Of a DNA stretch of 64,000 nt, positions 37,866 to 47,281 are shown piece after piece. Under the pieces are notes generated by a model. It saw only the letters and a list, made by a program, of their open reading frames with translations. It ran no database searches and was not told where the DNA came from. The stretch spans positions 62,001 to 126,000 of the forward strand of contig NZ_JYOV01000019.1 in assembly GCF_000963255.1 (NCBI RefSeq). Direction: 5' to 3'. This DNA comes from Streptococcus infantis. Its GTDB lineage: Bacteria; Bacillota; Bacilli; Lactobacillales; Streptococcaceae. Position 1 is the first letter of the stretch. Every line of letters starts with the position of its first letter. A program made the translations under genes and the position numbers.

Positions 37866-39056
37866 TTATTTTTTCAAACGTTCAACGTCACGCGCGATAA
37901 CGAGTTCTTCATCCGTTGGAATAACCAGTACACGTACACTTGCTGCATCTGTCGAAATATCTCCGGTTGCACCAAAGACATTTTTCTCTGGATCTACATC
38001 ACAACCGAACCAAGAAATCCCTGAAATAACATCTTCACGTACATTAGTAGAATTTTCACCGATACCTGCTGTGAAAATAATAGCATCTGCTCCATTTAGG
38101 ACTGCAAGGTATTGACCAATATGTTTTTGGATACGGTCAACATACATTTCATAAGCCAAAGTAGCATCGTGATCTCCTGCATCCATAGCAGCAATTACAT
38201 CACGCATATCACTAGACTTACCTGAAACACCCATCAACCCTGACTCACGATTGAGGATACGACTGATGTCCTCAGGCTTGTTAAAGTCCTCTGTATATTG
38301 CATTAAATAAGGAATGATGGCTGGGTCAATATCCCCTGTACGAGTTCCCATCATTACACCACCAAGTGGAGTGAATCCCATTGAGGTATCAACAGATTTC
38401 CCACCCTTAACAGCTGTAATAGAAGCACCATTACCGATGTGACAAGTGATTAACTTCAACTCTTCAAGTGGACGACCCAAGAGTTTTGCTGCCTCTTGAG
38501 CAACGTACTGATGGCTAGTTCCATGGGCTCCGTACTTACGAACCTTGTTTTCTGTGTAATATTTTGTTGGTAGAGGATAGCGATAAGCTTTCTCTGGCAT
38601 TGTTGTATGGAAGGAAGTATCAAAAACAACGACACTCGTAATATCTGGCAACAATTCTTTGAAGGCACGAATACCCGCAGCATTTGCAGGATTGTGCAAT
38701 GGAGCAAGGAGACCTAACTCTTCAACTTTTTCAATTACATCACCTTCCACGACTGTAGACTCTTTGAAGTACTCTCCACCTGCAACGACACGGTGTCCAA
38801 CACCAGTAATTTCATCATAAGATTTAATAATATCAAAACGAATCAAGTCATCAAGCAAAATCTTAACTGCCAAAGTATGGTTGTCAATGTCAAGGACTTG
38901 TTGTTCTGAACGACCATCAAATTTAACTGTAGAAATAGAATCTTTCAATCCAATTCGCTCAATCAACCCTTTTGCTAATACTTTTTCTTCTGGCATTTGA
39001 TAGAGTTGCCATTTCAAACTTGAGCTTCCAGCGTTAATTGCAATGGTTTTTGTCAT
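37866..39056 (-). CDS. ackA: Acetate kinase
   Basis: AckA converts acetyl phosphate and ADP to acetate and ATP, the energy-yielding end of the Pox/Pta route in streptococci. The 396-residue protein starts [21 protein letters not shown], contains [22 protein letters not shown] and the ATP-site motif [13 protein letters not shown], and ends in the typical [24 protein letters not shown]. The gene upstream is a methyltransferase, as I recall also in pneumococcus. A -10 box and a cre-like site lie just upstream. Confidence 0.97.
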   Translation of the reverse strand: MTKTIAINAGSSSLKWQLYQMPEEKVLAKGLIERIGLKDSISTVKFDGRSEQQVLDIDNHTLAVKILLDDLIRFDIIKSYDEITGVGHRVVAGGEYFKESTVVEGDVIEKVEELGLLAPLHNPANAAGIRAFKELLPDITSVVVFDTSFHTTMPEKAYRYPLPTKYYTENKVRKYGAHGTSHQYVAQEAAKLLGRPLEELKLITCHIGNGASITAVKGGKSVDTSMGFTPLGGVMMGTRTGDIDPAIIPYLMQYTEDFNKPEDISRILNRESGLMGVSGKSSDMRDVIAAMDAGDHDATLAYEMYVDRIQKHIGQYLAVLNGADAIIFTAGIGENSTNVREDVISGISWFGCDVDPEKNVFGATGDISTDAASVRVLVIPTDEELVIARDVERLKK

Positions 39057-39069
39057 AATGTTTCCCCTT

Positions 39070-39092
39070 TTTAAGCGTTTTCAACTATTATA
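39070..39092 (-). promoter_or_regulatory. ackA extended -10 with adjacent cre-like site
   Basis: Minus strand: TGATATAAT with TATAAT at 39087-39092, followed at 39083-39070 by TGAAAACGCTTAAA. The latter matches the CcpA cre consensus TGNAANCGNTNNCA at all but one fixed position. The site sits between the -10 and the start codon. Confidence 0.6.
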
Positions 39093-39104
39093 TCAAAATT
39101 TATA

Positions 39105-40058
39105 CTAGATTTCATGTTCTTGACACCAATTTTGAAAATTTTCCTTAAATTCCAACAAAATTTCAGGATCACGAAGACTAGCAAGTGGATAAACGAAGGG
39201 CTCAAAGCCTTCTACCACTTTCTTTTGTAGAACAAAAATGCTCTTAGACTGTGCTCCTTGAGCGAAGAGATCCTCTGGTAAAGCTACGATAGCTACTAGT
39301 TGAGCCTGGTCAGTCAGCCAGGTTTTCAAGAGGTCACTCTGGGAACTCGTCAAAAGATCTGTTGGAGCAAGGAAAATAGCATAGCCTCCCGTCTTAAGAT
39401 ATTTGAGAGATTGCTCCATTAATAGATGATGAGCATAAGTATGTTCATCCTTTGCTGCCACTTGATAACGTGAGGCAATCTGATCGTCTGGGTAGTAGCC
39501 AATCGGGAGGTCGCTCACAATAAAATCACTTTCTTTTAATACTTGTGGACGTACTGCATCTCCTTGGACAAAGCCCATTTGCAGATCCATAACTTCTGCC
39601 ATGCTTGCAGCCAGATCGATCAAGAGGTCATCTAGCTCAATCCCAAGGTAATCTACCTTTTTGTTCATGGACGTTAAGAAGCTAGCACCTAGAATTCCCA
39701 TCCCAGACCCCAACTCTAATAAACTTAGATTCTCAGCAGGCCACAGTTGCTCTATCAGAAAAATCATCAAGTGACCAATGGCATCTGGTGTAAACTGGTG
39801 ATTTGCTTGGAGAGGTTCTGTTTGCGCTGCCTTCATTAACAAGAATTGGTAGGTTCGTAACCACTCTTCTTTTCGAAGAGCCAATCGTTTTAATGCTTGA
39901 TTGTTTTTCTTGACATCTTCCAGATTTGTCTGACCATCTAGATAGATTCCATTTTGCTCAATCAAGGCATCGTAAAAATTTGTCGTCAAATCATTTTGAA
40001 TGATTTGGACATTTTCTAGTAAATAGGTATATGCTTGTTCAATTTTTTCAAAATCCAT
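39105..40058 (-). CDS. Class I SAM-dependent methyltransferase
   Basis: This is a 317-residue protein with an N-terminal helical part (about 1-100) and a Rossmann-fold methyltransferase domain: motif I LLELGSGMGILGASF near residue 124, and a DLPIGYYPDDQ segment (D-L-P-x-x-Y) that resembles the catalytic NPPY of N6-adenine/type I methylases. In S. pneumoniae a similar gene follows the competence pilus operon, as I recall; here a choline-binding protein gene precedes it instead. Substrate unknown. Confidence 0.82.
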   Translation of the reverse strand: MDFEKIEQAYTYLLENVQIIQNDLTTNFYDALIEQNGIYLDGQTNLEDVKKNNQALKRLALRKEEWLRTYQFLLMKAAQTEPLQANHQFTPDAIGHLMIFLIEQLWPAENLSLLELGSGMGILGASFLTSMNKKVDYLGIELDDLLIDLAASMAEVMDLQMGFVQGDAVRPQVLKESDFIVSDLPIGYYPDDQIASRYQVAAKDEHTYAHHLLMEQSLKYLKTGGYAIFLAPTDLLTSSQSDLLKTWLTDQAQLVAIVALPEDLFAQGAQSKSIFVLQKKVVEGFEPFVYPLASLRDPEILLEFKENFQNWCQEHEI

Positions 40059-40121
40059 ACCCTTATCTTACCAAAAATAATGTCCTTTTTCCAGATTTTC
40101 ATAATTGTGAAAATGAAAAAA

Positions 40122-40150
40122 AGAAAATCTACCTCCTCAGTAGACTTTCT
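40122..40150 (-). terminator. Terminator after the choline-binding protein gene
   Basis: The arms agaaaatctac/gtagactttct (one wobble) are followed on the minus strand by a T tract. Confidence 0.75.
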
Positions 40151-40161
40151 CTGTTTAACAT

Positions 40162-41274
40162 TTATTTCCAAGCGCCACTGGCATCTACATAATAGCCATC
40201 TGGCGTGCGTGTATTGCTAAGCATATTACCAGATGAAGCCAGATAGTACCACTTACCATTATCTTTGATCCAACCTGTTGCCATCGCACCTGAATCTTTT
40301 AGGTAATACCAAGAGCCATTATCTTTCACCCAGCCTGTTGCCATGGAACCTGAGTCTTTTAGATAATACCAAGTACCACCATCATTAAGCCAGCCTGTCG
40401 CCATGGAACCTGAGTCTTTTAGGTAATACCAAGAGCCGTTATCATATAACCAATCAGCTGAAATCATAGCTCCTGATGATTTAAAGGCATACCAGCTACC
40501 ACCTTGATGAAGCCATGTTTGATTAAACATAACCCCTTTATCATCCATAAAATACCAGCTTCCCTGATCCTTAATCCAAGCATCTTTAACTAGTTGTCCT
40601 TGTTTTTGATAGTACCAGTTTTGTTTAGATTTTAGCCAGCTAGCAGTTTCAAAGATTGGAGAAAGTTCTACATACGATCCACCACTATTATATTTCCGAA
40701 CAATTCTTCCTGGTTTAATTAAATTAAGAGTTCCTCCTTCACGCCAGGCAACAACAGATTTTCCTGATGTTACAGTTGGAAGCGTTGCAATATAAGATTC
40801 ATTTAGAGAATCCCATGAACTTTCTAAGATTTGGTCCCCATCGATAACGAAGTAACCACTCTTAGCGTCATCTGAATAAACATCATCAACTACTTTAGTA
40901 GACCAAGTCTTCACTTCGTTTCCACTCTTAGCCTCTACTACAATATCTCCACGGTATCCATAAGGGATATAAAAGTGTAGAAAACGCCCCTTATCTTCAG
41001 TTTTAGATACTGTTCTTTCCTCAGCTAAGAAGTTAGTATTTTGCTTTTCTCCATTTAAACTAACTGTCCATTCGATTTCGCTAGTACTAGGTAGATCTAA
41101 CACTTTAATATTTACTTCATATCCATTATTAATTTTGCTAACTTTCCCATTTTCGTATCGAATACCACCTTTAATAGGCCATACCTCTTGTAACTCAAAA
41201 GCCTTGGCAGATTGAGGAAAAGCTAGTAAAGCTAAACCTGCTAAAGACAAACTAAATAGTGTAATTTTTTTCAT
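40162..41274 (-). CDS. Choline-binding surface protein
   Basis: This is a secreted 370-residue protein. It has a signal peptide (MKKITLFSLSLAGLALLAF, cut near SAKA at about 25), an N-terminal module of about 185 residues that I do not recognise (beta-rich), and from about 212 onward seven to eight choline-binding repeats such as WVKDNGSWYYLKDSGAMATG that hold it on teichoic-acid phosphocholine. Several repeats are nearly identical at DNA level, making copy-number change likely. It has its own promoter with a dyad overlapping it. No cell-wall hydrolase motif is seen. Confidence 0.92.
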   Translation of the reverse strand: MKKITLFSLSLAGLALLAFPQSAKAFELQEVWPIKGGIRYENGKVSKINNGYEVNIKVLDLPSTSEIEWTVSLNGEKQNTNFLAEERTVSKTEDKGRFLHFYIPYGYRGDIVVEAKSGNEVKTWSTKVVDDVYSDDAKSGYFVIDGDQILESSWDSLNESYIATLPTVTSGKSVVAWREGGTLNLIKPGRIVRKYNSGGSYVELSPIFETASWLKSKQNWYYQKQGQLVKDAWIKDQGSWYFMDDKGVMFNQTWLHQGGSWYAFKSSGAMISADWLYDNGSWYYLKDSGSMATGWLNDGGTWYYLKDSGSMATGWVKDNGSWYYLKDSGAMATGWIKDNGKWYYLASSGNMLSNTRTPDGYYVDASGAWK

Positions 41275-41303
41275 GAGATTTCCTCCTGTTTTTATCCATG
41301 TTA

Positions 41304-41338
41304 ATTATATCACTATGATATTTTTTTGCAAGTGATAT
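41304..41338 (-). promoter_or_regulatory. Promoter and dyad of the choline-binding protein gene
   Basis: Minus strand: -35 TTGCAA (41326-41331), 16-nt spacer, -10 TATAAT (41304-41309) preceded by TGA. Perfect 8-nt inverted repeats atatcact (41307-41314) and agtgatat (41331-41338) bracket the promoter and overlap both boxes, as an operator would. Confidence 0.65.
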
Positions 41339-41356
41339 CCTAAATTTATATAGGAA

Positions 41357-41384
41357 AAACCTCTGAGATGACTCTCAAAGGTTT
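41357..41384 (-). terminator. Terminator after pyrG
   Basis: The stem aaacctctgaga/tctcaaaggttt has one mismatch and a 4-nt loop, then TTCC on the minus strand. Confidence 0.82.
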
Positions 41385-41392
41385 AATCATGA

Positions 41393-43012
<1,620 letters not shown>

Positions 43013-43023
43013 CTAAAATGCTC

Positions 43024-43065
43024 AAGGTCTTGTTTACTAACAGGGGATTGAGAAAACAAGACCTT
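43024..43065 (-). other. 12-bp perfect hairpin in the pyrG leader near the start codon
   Basis: aaggtcttgttt and aaacaagacctt flank an 18-nt loop, about 24 nt before the pyrG ATG. No U tract follows, so it is not a classic terminator. It may shape access to the ribosome binding site or stabilise the mRNA. Confidence 0.6.
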
Positions 43066-43103
43066 CATCAATAACTACACCCCAAGAAGAAAAGCTTCCT
43101 GGA

Positions 43104-43138
43104 AAAAACAAAAATAGCTCCCTAAGAACTAGGGAGCT
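43104..43138 (-). terminator. pyrG leader attenuator
   Basis: The 9-bp stem agctcccta/tagggagct has a 5-nt loop and is followed on the minus strand by ATTTTTGTTTTTT. It lies about 22 nt into the transcript. In B. subtilis a similar hairpin is opened when reiterative G addition at the 5' end pairs with its C-rich arm under low CTP. Confidence 0.82.
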
Positions 43139-43156
43139 CCGACCTCTAAAAGAGGT

Positions 43157-43196
43157 GCCCGAACAATATATTACCTCAAAATGAAGCATTTGTCAA
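43157..43196 (-). promoter_or_regulatory. pyrG promoter with GGGC initiation site
   Basis: Minus strand: TTGACA (43191-43196), exactly 17 nt, TAATAT (43168-43173), then 7 nt to GGGC (43160-43157). The promoter is near consensus. GGGC at the start point is the sequence at which polymerase slips on G when CTP is scarce in B. subtilis pyrG. A short hairpin acctct/agaggt (43142-43156) follows at once. Confidence 0.85.
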
Positions 43197-43256
43197 ATAG
43201 AACAAATCGTTGACTTGGCATTCCATCTTGCATAACTCATTCAAACTAAAAAGTAA

Positions 43257-43317
43257 AAAGAGGCTGGATCTAGGAAATCGAGACTTAAGCGACCGATACC
43301 TGTTCCAGCTCCTTTTT
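43257..43317 (-). terminator. Probable terminator after rpoE
   Basis: Arms around aaaaagaggctgga and tccagctccttttt can pair with gaps across about 60 nt; on the minus strand the 3' arm ends in CTTTTT. It lies just after the rpoE stop. Confidence 0.6.
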
Positions 43318-43321
43318 ATTT

Positions 43322-43897
43322 TTATTCTTCCTCTTCTTCAGAGTCTTCGTCGTCTTCTTCATTAAGATCGACTTCTTCATCTAGATCATCTGGGGCGATT
43401 TCATTGATTTCAGCATCGTAGGCTTCCACTTCATTCTTCTCATCATCTGGATTTTCATCATCATAAGAAAGAGCTGGATCTTCTTCGTATGCATCCTCAT
43501 CTTCTGGATCATCTGCACTGTAATCAATAGCATCTGCATCACCATCCATGAAGGCGTTGACACGTTTTTTCTTAGCCTTAGGTGCTACTTCTTCATCATC
43601 ACTTTCTTCAAGAGCAATGATTTCCTCATCGATTTCATCAACTCCATACCATGAACGAAGACCCCATTTGTTATCTCCAAGTGAGATAAAGCTACCGTCA
43701 AAGTTCAACTCTGTGTAGAACAAAGGCAAAGCTTCACGAATATCGCTATTAGAGGTACCGAGATAGTTTTGGATTTCATTAACCAAATCACTAAAATGCA
43801 TTTCGTGATCACGACCACGGAGTTCCAAGATGGCACGAGCCACCTCAATCATAGATAGTTCACTTTTTTCTTGCCCAGCAAATACTTCTAATTCCAA
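43322..43897 (-). CDS. rpoE: RNA polymerase delta subunit
   Basis: Delta is a Gram-positive accessory subunit that speeds polymerase recycling and lowers non-specific initiation. It has an N-terminal HARE-HTH domain (about 1-85, with [14 protein letters not shown]) and a long unstructured acidic C-terminal tail ([16 protein letters not shown]). Start: the TTG at 43897 ([14 protein letters not shown]) is preferred because AGGAG lies at good distance; the only upstream ATG overlaps that site. This gives 191 residues. Confidence 0.94.
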   Translation of the reverse strand: MELEVFAGQEKSELSMIEVARAILELRGRDHEMHFSDLVNEIQNYLGTSNSDIREALPLFYTELNFDGSFISLGDNKWGLRSWYGVDEIDEEIIALEESDDEEVAPKAKKKRVNAFMDGDADAIDYSADDPEDEDAYEEDPALSYDDENPDDEKNEVEAYDAEINEIAPDDLDEEVDLNEEDDEDSEEEEE

Positions 43898-44040
43898 AGC
43901 GTTTCTCCTCATTTTTTACTACTAACGCCAGAGTGGATAAACTCTGATCTCATTTTATCATGTACTCTTTATTGTACGATAATTTTGCCTAATAGTCAAA
44001 GGTTTAGGAGAAATAAATATGAAATATTTCATCTAATTAA

Positions 44041-44153
44041 TACACAATGAAAATCAAAGAGCAAACTAGGAAGCTAGCCACAGGCTGCTCAAAACACTGT
44101 TTTGAGGTTGCAGATGGAAGCTGACGTGGTTTAAAGAGATTTTCGAAGAGTAT
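44041..44153. repeat. BOX element
   Basis: tacacaatgaaaatcaaaga opens and ttttcgaagagtata closes this about 113-nt repeat, with the internal ctgctcaaaacactgttttg segment typical of boxA/boxC. It lies in the spacer between rpoE and the degraded small gene. Confidence 0.88.
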
Positions 44154-44186
44154 AAAAGACCTGGGAGATACACTCACAGGTCTTTT
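44154..44186 (-). terminator. Terminator next to the BOX element
   Basis: Perfect 10-bp stem aaaagacctg/caggtctttt with a 13-nt loop, just beyond the small pseudogene on the minus strand. Confidence 0.8.
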
Positions 44187-44189
44187 GAT

Positions 44190-44324
44190 TTATTTATGAC
44201 TCAAAAATGCAGCTCCAATGTCAACCACAAACTGCAAGAGGATTCCTACCTAGATAAAGGATCATTTGTTGCGCCAGATTAAGTAAAAGGCCCCTTTCAG
44301 GTCCTGCCAGTAGTTCCGTTTCAT
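44190..44324 (-). pseudogene. Small membrane-protein gene with two in-frame stops
   Basis: A 45-codon frame runs MKRNYWQDLKGAFYLIWRNK, stop (TGA), three codons, stop (TAG), then VGILLQFVVDIGAAFLSHK, stop, all in one frame. It has a GGAAGTGAGA ribosome binding site and a terminator. Removing the two stops would give a 44-residue protein with one membrane helix and charged ends. This is best read as a recently broken small gene; no frameshift is needed. Confidence 0.65.
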
Positions 44325-44396
44325 AATGTCTCACTTCCATTCTATCATTCCCCTAGAATAGTGGAAAAGCCTCTCTCTGTCAATCATTTATCACAA

Positions 44397-44426
44397 AGAA
44401 AAAAGGCTGGGAAAACCAGCCATTTT
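44397..44426 (-). terminator. Terminator after the FtsX-like permease gene
   Basis: The stem aaaaggctgg/ccagccattt has a GAAAA loop, directly past the permease stop, with T residues on the minus strand. Confidence 0.82.
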
Positions 44427-44430
44427 CACA

Positions 44431-45576
44431 CTATTCAGCTAAGAGCACTTCTTTGATGGTTTGTTTTTGGAGTTTTCTGTTGGATAGATAAAAGAGGCTT
44501 TCATAAATCAAAGCAAAACCTATCAAGGTCCAAAAGCACACATTCCCATCAAAGTGATGCTCAATCTTTTCAGGAACCGTATCTTTGATTATACCAATCA
44601 AGATTTCCATGATACCGTATTGATAAGCCGTCCCTAAAACAAATCCTAGATAAGCCCAAAAACGATAAGGAGCGAGAATATGACCTTGGCATTCACGATC
44701 GGTGTAGCCAAAAGCCTTCATAAGAGCCAAGGTTTCGCGACTTTCAGAGACCACAATCCCCAATGACAAAAAGAGTATCGAGAAAGAAAGGATCAAGCCA
44801 ATCATGATCATCATGGTTTGGATGATATCATCTGTGTAATCCCTGAGGCCAAAGGACAATTGAACCATGGCCGCAAAACACATAGAGCCAAAGACTACAA
44901 AAAACAGTATAGATTTTCTCCCCCAAATCAGTGATGAGGACAGCTCTTTTAGGAAGGCCTTCTCTTTCTTAGGAGCCCTCTTTCTCCTTTGAGCCTTGAT
45001 TGGTGTTGGAGATTTTTTCAATAAGCGAAGTGCCGGCGTTTGTAATTGTCTTCTAGCATAGCCAATCGCGAGAAGCATAAAAAATACCGTTGGCAGGATC
45101 ACCAAAGCAAGCAAGAGCTGCCAATGAAAATGAATGGAGATTTCTGGCAGGATCCCCTTCTCATTACGAAAGTCATAAAAATGCCCCATCATAAGAAAAG
45201 AAGCGAAATAGCCAAGAAGTGCCCCAATTCCAAAACTGAGTCCAAAAGCCCAAAATCGTTTAGCCAACTGGACATTGCTATAACCCAAAGCCTTTAAAAT
45301 TCCTAATTGTTCCTTGTGGTCATCGACAAATTGTTTGATATAAAAACACATGAGAAGGATTGATGTTAAGGACAAGACAACTCCACTGACCATTGCCACC
45401 ATCCAGGAAAGCGAAACCTGGGCATCATAGTAGGTCTGAATCATCGGATTGGTTTTAGAAATCTCCAACTGCTCGATATCCAAGTAAAAATTCAAGAAGA
45501 GATTGGCCACAAATACCGCACAAGCCCCAATGATACTGACGACAACTAATTTTCGAATATCTTTTACTGAAAACAT
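44431..45576 (-). CDS. ABC transporter permease, FtsX/MacB-like
   Basis: This is a 381-residue membrane protein with two FtsX-type units. Helices lie near residues 12-30, 55-80, 115-130 and 150-175, then 220-245, 250-275 and 305-365. Conserved loops HKEQLGILKALGYSNVQLAK and SRETLALMKAFGYTDREC mark the two repeats. It lies 3 nt after its ATPase gene in a tetR-ATPase-permease operon. It may export a peptide or lipid or sense cell-wall stress. It has no long extracellular BceB-like domain. Confidence 0.9.
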   Translation of the reverse strand: MFSVKDIRKLVVVSIIGACAVFVANLFLNFYLDIEQLEISKTNPMIQTYYDAQVSLSWMVAMVSGVVLSLTSILLMCFYIKQFVDDHKEQLGILKALGYSNVQLAKRFWAFGLSFGIGALLGYFASFLMMGHFYDFRNEKGILPEISIHFHWQLLLALVILPTVFFMLLAIGYARRQLQTPALRLLKKSPTPIKAQRRKRAPKKEKAFLKELSSSLIWGRKSILFFVVFGSMCFAAMVQLSFGLRDYTDDIIQTMMIMIGLILSFSILFLSLGIVVSESRETLALMKAFGYTDRECQGHILAPYRFWAYLGFVLGTAYQYGIMEILIGIIKDTVPEKIEHHFDGNVCFWTLIGFALIYESLFYLSNRKLQKQTIKEVLLAE

Positions 45577-45579
45577 GGC

Positions 45580-46260
45580 TTACCATCCAATCTCATAAGC
45601 AGTCTGTGGCTGATCATTGGTCACAACTTCAGTAATTTTGCCACTATTGACGCGAATGATGGTTCTGGCCATATCCGCAATATTTTGGTTGTGTGTCACC
45701 ATGATTAGGGTAAAGCCTAGCTTTTCCTTCAACTTCCAGATATAGTCGAGAATCTTGCGCCCTGTTTCTTCATCCAGGGCCCCCGTCGGCTCATCTAAGA
45801 AAAGAATCTCTGGCTTTTTGGCTAAGGCACGAGCAATAGATACTCTCTGCTGTTCGCCTCCAGACAATTCACTCGGATACTTGTCCAGCTTATCGCCAAG
45901 CCCCAAATCCTCAATAATCTGCAAAAAATCATGATTGTTTGCCAGGTCAGCTCCCATCTTAACATTCTGTCTTACTGTCAGATTAGGTAATAAATAATAC
46001 TGTTGGAAAATAAAGGCAATTTTTTCACGTCTAAAGGCCGTCAATTGAGCATCCGTGAGCTGCGATAAATCCTGTCCTTGAATGAGAATATGCCCCTCAT
46101 CTACCTTTTCTAATCCGGATAACACGTTTAAGAGGGTTGACTTTCCTGATCCAGAAGGACCTAGGATAACCACATCATCCTGATCTTGAATCTGCAGATC
46201 AATCCCTTTTAAGACCTTGGTTTGGCCGTAGCCTTTGTGAACATTTTCTAGTTGAATCAT
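45580..46260 (-). CDS. ABC transporter ATP-binding protein (MacB/LolD type)
   Basis: This is a 226-residue ATPase. The start chosen is the ATG at 46260 ([13 protein letters not shown]), overlapping the tetR stop. Walker A is [13 protein letters not shown], the Q loop is [13 protein letters not shown], the signature is [15 protein letters not shown], Walker B is [16 protein letters not shown] and the switch His is in MVTHNQ. It works with the downstream FtsX-like permease and is regulated by the upstream TetR protein. Confidence 0.93.
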   Translation of the reverse strand: MIQLENVHKGYGQTKVLKGIDLQIQDQDDVVILGPSGSGKSTLLNVLSGLEKVDEGHILIQGQDLSQLTDAQLTAFRREKIAFIFQQYYLLPNLTVRQNVKMGADLANNHDFLQIIEDLGLGDKLDKYPSELSGGEQQRVSIARALAKKPEILFLDEPTGALDEETGRKILDYIWKLKEKLGFTLIMVTHNQNIADMARTIIRVNSGKITEVVTNDQPQTAYEIGW

Positions 46261-46832
46261 TTCTTTCCTACCATTTCTTTGATGAGAGATTGACAAACTT
46301 CTGTCAATAAACCAATCACTTCTTCCATGCTGAACTGATAAATACCAGAAGCAACCATAGAGGCCATGCCGTGCGAGTAGATAAATAGATGCTGGTACAG
46401 GCGACTAGCCTCCTCTAACGTCAAAGGATAGTCTGCGACAATCGAATCCAGAACCAATTGGTAACTATGATCCTTCATGGGAAGAAAATCTTGAAAGCGA
46501 CGAATCGGATCTTTGCTAGGATTTTGGAAAAGCAATTGAAAAAGTTGGGGATCTTTTGAGGCAAAAAGGATATAAGCAACCCCGACAGATCGAAAAGGCT
46601 TCTCATCTTCTAAAGCCTTGCGTATATACTCCACCACGACCATTTCAGCAGCAATAATAACCTCTGCTTGTAACTCAGACATATTAGCAAATTGCCCAAA
46701 AATGACTCTTGGTGTGGCGCCCAGTTTCTCTGCTAATGCTCTAGCCGTCAAACTAGACATTCCCTCTTCTCTAACCAATTGTAAAGCTGTCCCAATCATA
46801 GTCTCTTTACTAAATTTAACCTTTGGTGGCAT
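46257..46832 (-). CDS. TetR family transcriptional regulator
   Basis: This is a 191-residue repressor. The start is taken as the ATG at 46832 (MPPKVKFSKETMIG), with AGGAG just before it; the frame stays open upstream but into the operator. The HTH at about 10-55 reads ALQLVREEGMSSLTARALAEKLGATPRVIFGQF split over two helices. The ligand-binding C-terminal half is hydrophobic and unassigned. It overlaps the ATPase gene and is first in the operon. A palindrome overlapping its promoter region is the likely operator. Confidence 0.9.
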   Translation of the reverse strand: MPPKVKFSKETMIGTALQLVREEGMSSLTARALAEKLGATPRVIFGQFANMSELQAEVIIAAEMVVVEYIRKALEDEKPFRSVGVAYILFASKDPQLFQLLFQNPSKDPIRRFQDFLPMKDHSYQLVLDSIVADYPLTLEEASRLYQHLFIYSHGMASMVASGIYQFSMEEVIGLLTEVCQSLIKEMVGKK

Positions 46833-46843
46833 AATACTCCTTT

Positions 46844-46872
46844 GACGCAACATTTGTTGCGCAACATTTGTC
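46844..46872. promoter_or_regulatory. Likely TetR operator
   Basis: cgcaaca (46846-46852) and tgttgcg (46855-46861) form a 7-nt inverted repeat with a 2-nt centre, and gcaacatttgt recurs at 46861 as a partial second unit. It lies 14 nt before the tetR start codon, a typical autoregulation site. Confidence 0.7.
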
Positions 46873-46964
46873 ACCCAAAAGAATACCATAACAAAGAAAA
46901 CTTGTCAAGAAAAACCTGTAAAGCATAGAACAATAAAACCAGCCCACTGATATAAGTAACGTCT

Positions 46965-47177
46965 GGTCTACTAAATCTAGTCCCGAAGATTCGAACGGTG
47001 CTTGAAAACTTTACCCATCAGGACCTCACACTAGACATAGATATCCGCTAGGTCAAAGGTGTTGATACCAATCGACAAGGCCACCCCCACCTCATCTTCA
47101 CTCATCTGGCTGATCAGCATTATCCCAAGGACAATGATTAATAAACACTCATTTTCAGCAACATCAATATAGTTCAT
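46965..47177 (-). pseudogene. Truncated and decayed aldo/keto reductase remnant
   Basis: From a strong GGAGGAGGAC ribosome binding site, the frame starts MNYIDVAENECLLIIVLGI and reaches ALSIGINTFDLADIY, the TIM-barrel segment holding the catalytic Asp of aldo/keto reductases. It then meets a TAG; the same frame continues with CEVLMGKVFKHRSNLRD before further stops. The C-terminal two thirds are missing. A decayed gene whose intact copy would have about 300 residues. Confidence 0.75.
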
Positions 47178-47250
47178 GTCCTCCTCCTTTTCATTCTTCT
47201 TTCATTATAAAGTAAAGAAGACCAGACAGCAATGAATTCGCAAATCAAAA

Positions 47251-47276
47251 ACACCTCCAGTATTCACTGAAGGTGT
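47251..47276 (-). terminator. Terminator after the ABC-2 permease gene
   Basis: The arms acacctccagt/actgaaggtgt have a 4-nt loop (one mismatch), followed on the minus strand by TTTTTG, 5 nt past the permease stop. Confidence 0.82.
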
Positions 47277-47281
47277 CTCTT

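Noticed and set aside
40230..40620. Regular 60-nt repeats that could be mistaken for a CRISPR or minisatellite
   Set aside because: They are the coding repeats of the choline-binding domain in one open frame; there are no unique spacers.
43381..43563. Met-rich 60-codon frame overlapping rpoE
   Set aside because: It is a frame shadow of the acidic Asp/Glu-coded tail of the delta subunit and has no start signals.
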